Positions 14,174-17,625 of a DNA stretch of 17,625 nucleotides are shown in pieces. A program made the position numbers and the translations under genes. A model generated the notes under the pieces. It saw only the letters and a program-made list of their open reading frames with translations. It was not told the DNA's origin and did no database searches. Origin of the DNA: an uncultured Mycoplasmatota bacterium (GTDB taxonomy: Bacteria; Bacillota_I; Bacilli_A; RF39; UBA660); contig CAMGAM010000012.1 in NCBI GenBank assembly GCA_946007485.1, forward strand, positions 1-17,625, read 5' to 3'. Each line of letters starts with the position of its first letter. Within the stretch, counting starts at the first letter, position 1.

Positions 14174-14196
14174 ATTTCTAAGAAAGAAGGAATAGC

Positions 14197-15567
14197 ATGA
14201 TAGATGTATGTTGCTTATTTAGAGATGATTATATTGGAAAAGAAGTTGTGGTCGGAGGATGGATTAGAAATCATCGTAAACAAAAAGAATTTGGTTTTAT
14301 TGATTTTAATGATGGAACTTGTTTTAAAAATTTACAAATTGTTTATGATAATTCTTTAGAAAATTTTGAAGAGATTCAAAAATTACATATTGGTAGTGCA
14401 ATTAAAGTTCATGGAAAGATTATTAAGTCTGAAGGATCAGGGCAAGATTTTGAAATGAAGTTAATTGATTATACTTTATGTGGTGATTGTCCTGAGGATT
14501 ATCCAATTCAGCCAAAAAGACACACGAGAGAATTTTTGAGAGAGCAGGCTTATCTTAGACCAAGAACCAATTTATATGGAGCAGTTTTTAGAGTTAGAAG
14601 TGTGGCTGCTTATGCAATTCATAAATACTTTCAAGATAATGGATATGTATATTTTCATGCACCAATAATTACGGCAAGTGATTGTGAAGGTGCAGGTGAG
14701 ATGTTTCAGGTAACTACTTTAGATTTAGATAGAGTATCTGAAAGTAAAGAGGTAGATTATTCAAAAGATTTTTTTGGAAAGAAGGCGGCACTTACAGTTA
14801 GTGGCCAACTTCAAGCAGAAACATTTGCAATGAATTATAAAAAAGTTTATACTTTCGGACCAACTTTTAGAGCTGAAAATTCTAATACAAAAACGCATGC
14901 TTCTGAATTTTGGATGATTGAACCTGAGGTAGCTTTTTGTGATTTAGATGGTGATATGGATATTATGGAAGAAATGCTAAAATATGTCGTTAAATATGTT
15001 TTAGATAATTGTCCTATGGAAATGGAATTTTTTGATAAGTTTGTTGAGAAAGGACTTCTTGAGAAGTTAAATAAACTTATTAATAGCAAATTTACTAGGG
15101 TTGATCATGAAGAGGTTATTTCAATACTAAAAAAAGCACCAGTCAAGTGGGAATTTCCTCCAGAATATGGTGAAGATATTGCTAGAGAACATGAAAAATA
15201 TATTACTGAATACTTTAATGGACCGGTATTTATTAAAAATTGGCCTAAGGATATAAAAGCCTTTTATATGAAGCAAAATGATGATGGTAAAACAGTGGCA
15301 GCCGTTGACTTAGAAGTACCAGGAGCGGGAGAACTTATGGGAGGTAGTCAGAGAGAGGAAGACTATGATAAACTTCTTAAGAGAATTCGTGAACTTGGTA
15401 TGAAAGAAGAAGATTTTGAGTGGTATTTGAATTTAAGAAAATTTGGTGGTTGTGTTCACTCAGGATTCGGAATGGGATTTGAAAGACTTATTATATACTT
15501 AACTGGAGTCGATAACATTAGAGATGTAATTCCTTATCCAAGAACTCCTGGAAATTGTGATTATTAG
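14197..15567 (+). CDS. asnS: Asparaginyl-tRNA synthetase
   Basis: AsnRS charges tRNA-Asn with asparagine using ATP. It is a class IIb enzyme. The N-terminal OB fold that reads the anticodon is at about 15-100 (VVVGGWIRNHRKQKEFGFIDFNDG), and the catalytic domain follows. Motif 2 is at FRAENSNTKTHASEFWMIEPE (224-244), and motif 3 is GFERL (427-431) inside HSGFGMGFERL. The end IRDVIPYPRTPGN is that of AsnRS rather than AspRS, as is LTVSGQLQAETFA (199-211). The length of 456 residues is normal. AAGAAGG at 14184-14190 lies 6 nt before the ATG. It has its own promoter and a strong terminator, so it is monocistronic. The presence of AsnRS means Asn-tRNA can be made directly rather than only by amidation of Asp-tRNA. 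Confidence 0.97.
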   Translation: MIDVCCLFRDDYIGKEVVVGGWIRNHRKQKEFGFIDFNDGTCFKNLQIVYDNSLENFEEIQKLHIGSAIKVHGKIIKSEGSGQDFEMKLIDYTLCGDCPEDYPIQPKRHTREFLREQAYLRPRTNLYGAVFRVRSVAAYAIHKYFQDNGYVYFHAPIITASDCEGAGEMFQVTTLDLDRVSESKEVDYSKDFFGKKAALTVSGQLQAETFAMNYKKVYTFGPTFRAENSNTKTHASEFWMIEPEVAFCDLDGDMDIMEEMLKYVVKYVLDNCPMEMEFFDKFVEKGLLEKLNKLINSKFTRVDHEEVISILKKAPVKWEFPPEYGEDIAREHEKYITEYFNGPVFIKNWPKDIKAFYMKQNDDGKTVAAVDLEVPGAGELMGGSQREEDYDKLLKRIRELGMKEEDFEWYLNLRKFGGCVHSGFGMGFERLIIYLTGVDNIRDVIPYPRTPGNCDY

Positions 15568-15602
15568 AAAAGGATATTTATTTACAAATTATCCTTTTTT
15601 TT
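15568..15602 (+). terminator. Terminator after asnS
   Basis: AAAAGGATA (15568-15576) pairs with TATCCTTTT (15590-15598) around a 13-nt loop, followed by more T to 15602. The stem starts at the first base after the asnS stop codon. The loop holds a -35 box for the next gene. Confidence 0.85.
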
Positions 15603-15609
15603 GTATACT
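15581..15609 (+). promoter_or_regulatory. Promoter overlapping the asnS terminator
   Basis: TTTACA at 15581-15586, lying in the terminator loop, 17-nt spacer, TATACT at 15604-15609. Ribosome site AGGTGG at about 15619-15624 and an ATG at 15635 follow. Confidence 0.6.
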
Positions 15610-15634
15610 TTTATTAGGTAGGTGGATAATAATA

Positions 15635-16399
15635 ATGGAAAATAATAAGATTGAGTTTAATAATATTAATAGAGATATTGGAGTTAATAGTTATAGAGGT
15701 GCTATTTATTGTGGAATTATATCTTCTTAAAGTGATGAATTAACAAATAATAATGTTATTTGCATTAGTTCTGGATTAGATAAAATTCATTGTAAAATTG
15801 GCGATTTTTCGGATGCTTATGATATGTTAAAAGAAAAAATTAAAGGATATTCTCAATTATCATTAGAAAATATTGGTGATGTTGTTTTTGATACGGTATG
15901 GCAATATTTTGGTGGAATTGATAATGTTAGGGAAAGACTTAATTATTTTCCAGATATGGACGATGAGGTAGAATTAGGAATAGGAACTTTATCTTCATTG
16001 AAAGGAAAAAATGTAGCTATGTGTGTCGAAAGAGCAAGTTTAGCACATAATTTATTTAAATCTTTAAACATTAATTCAACGCTTAAGTTTTTAGAAATTA
16101 AGATTGATGGAAAATATGATTGTCATGCTTTTAACTTAGTAGAAAATAATAATAAATTTTTTATATTTGATTCGACATTAAGAAGAAAAGTAGGAGATAA
16201 ATTTGGACCTATTTTTATAGAAATACCAAAAGATTATTATTTACAGTTAATGAAACCTAAGCCATCTGTTCCTTCTAAGATAAGTTATTCTTTAGATGTA
16301 ATTTTTGATGGTGTAAACAATAAGAGAGAAGTTATTTATTCACCAGATAAAGAAAATGTATTATCTGAAGACCTTTCTTCTAATCATATCAAAAAATAA
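15635..16399 (+). pseudogene. Transglutaminase-like cysteine protease-fold protein, interrupted by an in-frame TAA
   Basis: From the ATG at 15635 the frame reads 31 codons to a TAA at 15728-15730, then continues open in the same frame to the TAA at 16399. Read through, it would be about 254 residues. A promoter and a ribosome site precede the first ATG; the later in-frame ATG at 15824 has no good ribosome site, so the break looks like a single nonsense change. The distal part carries a transglutaminase-like triad: Cys at NVAMCVERASLAHNLFKSL, His at CHAFNLVENN and Asp at FFIFDST (C130, H164 and D179 in the read-through numbering), with the spacing of that superfamily. There is no signal peptide. 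It may be a recent pseudogene, a sequencing error, or a shorter protein started at 15824 (191 residues). The biological role is unknown. Confidence 0.7.
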
Positions 16400-16416
16400 A
16401 AAATGGTAAGATATGG

Positions 16417-16458
16417 AAAATGAACGGATTTATGTTATAAATTTCCATTCATTTTTTT
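16417..16458 (+). terminator. Imperfect hairpin terminator after the transglutaminase-like gene
   Basis: AAAATGAA (16417-16424) pairs with TTCATTTT (16448-16455). Inner pairs (GG with CC, ATTTAT with ATAAAT) continue past one C-A mismatch and a small bulge. A T run follows. The fold is plausible but imperfect. Confidence 0.6.
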
Positions 16459-16497
16459 AATGTTATAGGAAATACTAGTAGTAAAAGGAGGTATGCA

Positions 16498-17082
16498 ATG
16501 AAAAAATTTTTAGTCTTATCTTTACTTTGTGTTCTAGTGCTTACTGGTTGTGGTGCTGGTGCTACTGAAACTATGAGCTGTACTTATGAAAATACGGCGG
16601 GAACACTTACTACTAAAACAACTTATGCTGTCGATTACGAGGGTAAAGAAGTTAAAAAAGTAAGAATAACTTATGATTATAAGCAAGATACAATTACTGA
16701 TACAGATAATGATGGTAAAGACGATATAGATGGTGTAGGTACTGGTACTGACGGAACAACTAATGATACACAAAAAGATAATGATGGTATTGTCGATGGT
16801 ATTGTTGGTAGTGCTATTGATACAATTATCGGTGGAGTTACTGATACTATTTTAGATATTGCTGGTCTTAAAGAAAGACATGCAACAGTACAAAATAGAT
16901 ATGGAAATATTCAAGGATTTTCAGTTCAAAACACGACTGATACGGATAATAATTATAAAGTAACTTATGTGATTGATTATGATGCAATTACAGATACTGA
17001 TTTAAATACTTTAAATCTATCTAGAGATATCGACACTTTAAGAGATAATTATACAACTCAAGGTTATACTTGTAGTAAGTAA
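16498..17082 (+). CDS. Lipoprotein with Asp/Gly-rich insert, possibly DUF1307 (YehR)-like
   Basis: This is a surface lipoprotein: the signal peptide MKKFLVLSLLCVLVLTGC ends in the lipobox LTGC, with the lipid-bearing Cys at 18. AAAGGAGG at 16484-16491 sits 6 nt before the ATG. The first and last parts (about 25-62 and 150-194: CTYENTAGTLTTKTTYAVDYEGKEV and an ending of YTTQGYTCSK) resemble small DUF1307/YehR-type lipoproteins, and Cys28 and Cys192 could form a disulfide. Between them lies an insert with two calcium-loop-like stretches, DTDNDGKDDIDG (68-79) and KDNDGIVDG (93-101). A Gly/Ile/Val-rich segment (99-123) follows and may be hydrophobic or a membrane-associating helix. The role is unknown. 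No secretion or binding partners lie nearby. The family call is tentative; the lipoprotein call is firm. Confidence 0.88.
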   Translation: MKKFLVLSLLCVLVLTGCGAGATETMSCTYENTAGTLTTKTTYAVDYEGKEVKKVRITYDYKQDTITDTDNDGKDDIDGVGTGTDGTTNDTQKDNDGIVDGIVGSAIDTIIGGVTDTILDIAGLKERHATVQNRYGNIQGFSVQNTTDTDNNYKVTYVIDYDAITDTDLNTLNLSRDIDTLRDNYTTQGYTCSK

Positions 17083-17119
17083 TAATCTCTTTTTTTATTA
17101 AGGCAATCCAAAAAGTTAG

Positions 17120-17148
17120 TTGAATATTGAAACTATTTGTTATATAAT
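17120..17148 (+). promoter_or_regulatory. Promoter for pyruvate:ferredoxin oxidoreductase
   Basis: TTGAAT at 17120-17125, 17-nt spacer, TATAAT at 17143-17148. The ribosome site GAGGTG at 17161-17166 and the ATG at 17173 follow. Confidence 0.7.
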
Positions 17149-17172
17149 TAATAGTGAATAGAGGTGTATTAG

Positions 17173-17625
17173 ATGAGTAAATTTAAAACAATGGATGCCA
17201 ATGAAGCCGTTAGTAATGTAGCATATAAATTTTCAGAATTATGTGGAATATATCCAATTACTCCTGCTTCACCAATGGCAGAAAAGGTAGATGTATTAGC
17301 AAATACCGGTGAAGTTAATTTTTGGGGTAATAAAGTTAAAGTAGTAGAAATGCAATCGGAAGCGGGGGCAGCAGCTTTAGTTCATGGATCTTTACAGTCT
17401 GGAATTTTGTCTTCAACTTTTACAGCGAGTCAAGGTCTTTTACTTATGATTCCAACGCTTTATAAAATGGCTGGGGAGATGCTTCCAGGCGTTTTGCATG
17501 TAGCGGCAAGAAGTTTAGCTACACATGCGCTCTCAATTTTTGGAGATCATCAAGATATTTATGCAATTAGATCAACTGGAGTATGTATGCTATGTTCGGC
17601 TAATCCACAAGATGCTTATAATAAG
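17173..17625 (+). CDS. nifJ: Pyruvate:ferredoxin (flavodoxin) oxidoreductase, N-terminal part
   Basis: This gene runs off the right edge of the window; 151 codons are present. PFOR oxidises pyruvate with coenzyme A to acetyl-CoA and carbon dioxide, reducing ferredoxin or flavodoxin, and is typical of anaerobes. The visible part is the first pyrimidine-binding domain: MDANEAVSNVAYKFSELCGIYPITPASPMAE, EMQSEAGAAALVHGSLQSG (about 59-77), STFTASQGLLLMIPTLYKMAGE, and RSLATHALSIFGDHQDIYAIRSTG. These match the start of the large single-chain PFOR of about 1,170-1,200 residues rather than the split four-subunit type, though the chain's length cannot be seen here. The start follows GAGGTG and a near-consensus promoter. 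Codon use is somewhat richer in C and G than the neighbours, consistent with high expression. Confidence 0.96.
   Translation, partial: MSKFKTMDANEAVSNVAYKFSELCGIYPITPASPMAEKVDVLANTGEVNFWGNKVKVVEMQSEAGAAALVHGSLQSGILSSTFTASQGLLLMIPTLYKMAGEMLPGVLHVAARSLATHALSIFGDHQDIYAIRSTGVCMLCSANPQDAYNK

Noticed and set aside
14165..14196. T-box riboswitch upstream of asnS
   Set aside because: The space between the -10 box and the start codon is far too short for a T-box, and no T-box sequence is seen.
1..17625. Alternative genetic code with TGA as Trp
   Set aside because: Trp is written TGG throughout, and nrnA ends in TGA exactly at its expected C-terminus where it overlaps truB.

Overview
The window is strongly A+T-rich and every supportable gene lies on the + strand. 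It looks like a chromosomal segment from a low-GC, Gram-positive-type anaerobe of the Bacilli/Mollicutes-like part of the Bacillota. Reasons: a NusA without C-terminal acidic repeats, YlxR next to infB, NrnA and a DagK-type lipid kinase, strong GGAGG ribosome sites, and near-consensus sigma-A promoters. UGA is an ordinary stop (nrnA ends in TGA), so this is not a UGA-Trp mollicute. A secreted zinc amidase argues for a peptidoglycan wall. A pyruvate:ferredoxin oxidoreductase at the right edge argues for anaerobic metabolism. I infer an uncultured gut-type lineage near RF39/Erysipelotrichales, but the sequence alone does not prove it.

Layout. (1) 1-1560: the 3' part of a membrane protein of unknown function and a small unknown cytosolic protein with its own promoter. 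(2) 1636-3285: dagK-like lipid kinase, yidD and dCMP deaminase, tightly packed. (3) 3340-3452: tRNA-Arg(ACG) with promoter and terminator. (4) 3465-10349: a long translation/RNA operon, rimP-nusA-ylxR-infB-orfA-orfB-rbfA-nrnA-truB, with a consensus promoter, a 9-bp leader hairpin and a terminator folded over the truB stop codon. (5) 10410-13095: sufB and a membrane-anchored N-acetylmuramoyl-alanine amidase. (6) 13222-15602: ssb, an XRE-family regulator and asnS, each with its own promoter. (7) 15581-17082: a transglutaminase-like gene broken by an in-frame TAA, and a lipoprotein. (8) 17120-17625: promoter and start of PFOR.

The operon joins ribosome maturation (RimP, RbfA), transcription elongation (NusA), RNase P modulation (YlxR/RnpM), initiation (IF2), pAp/nano-RNA turnover (NrnA) and tRNA modification (TruB). 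It departs from the familiar Bacillus order in three ways. RimP consists only of its N-terminal domain. The ylxQ gene is missing between ylxR and infB. Two unrecognised small proteins sit between infB and rbfA. Those two share a repeated motif (G-x-D-W/F-F/Y-x2-G, then F-x2-G-Y-x2-A) and look like paralogues built from a duplicated module. I consider them the best candidate for something undescribed.

Other points worth a second look: three copies of an ATCAACA-N4-TGTTGAT palindrome inside nrnA and truB, an SSB without the usual acidic hydrophobic tip, a SufB without other suf genes nearby, and a promoter whose -35 box lies in the loop of the asnS terminator.
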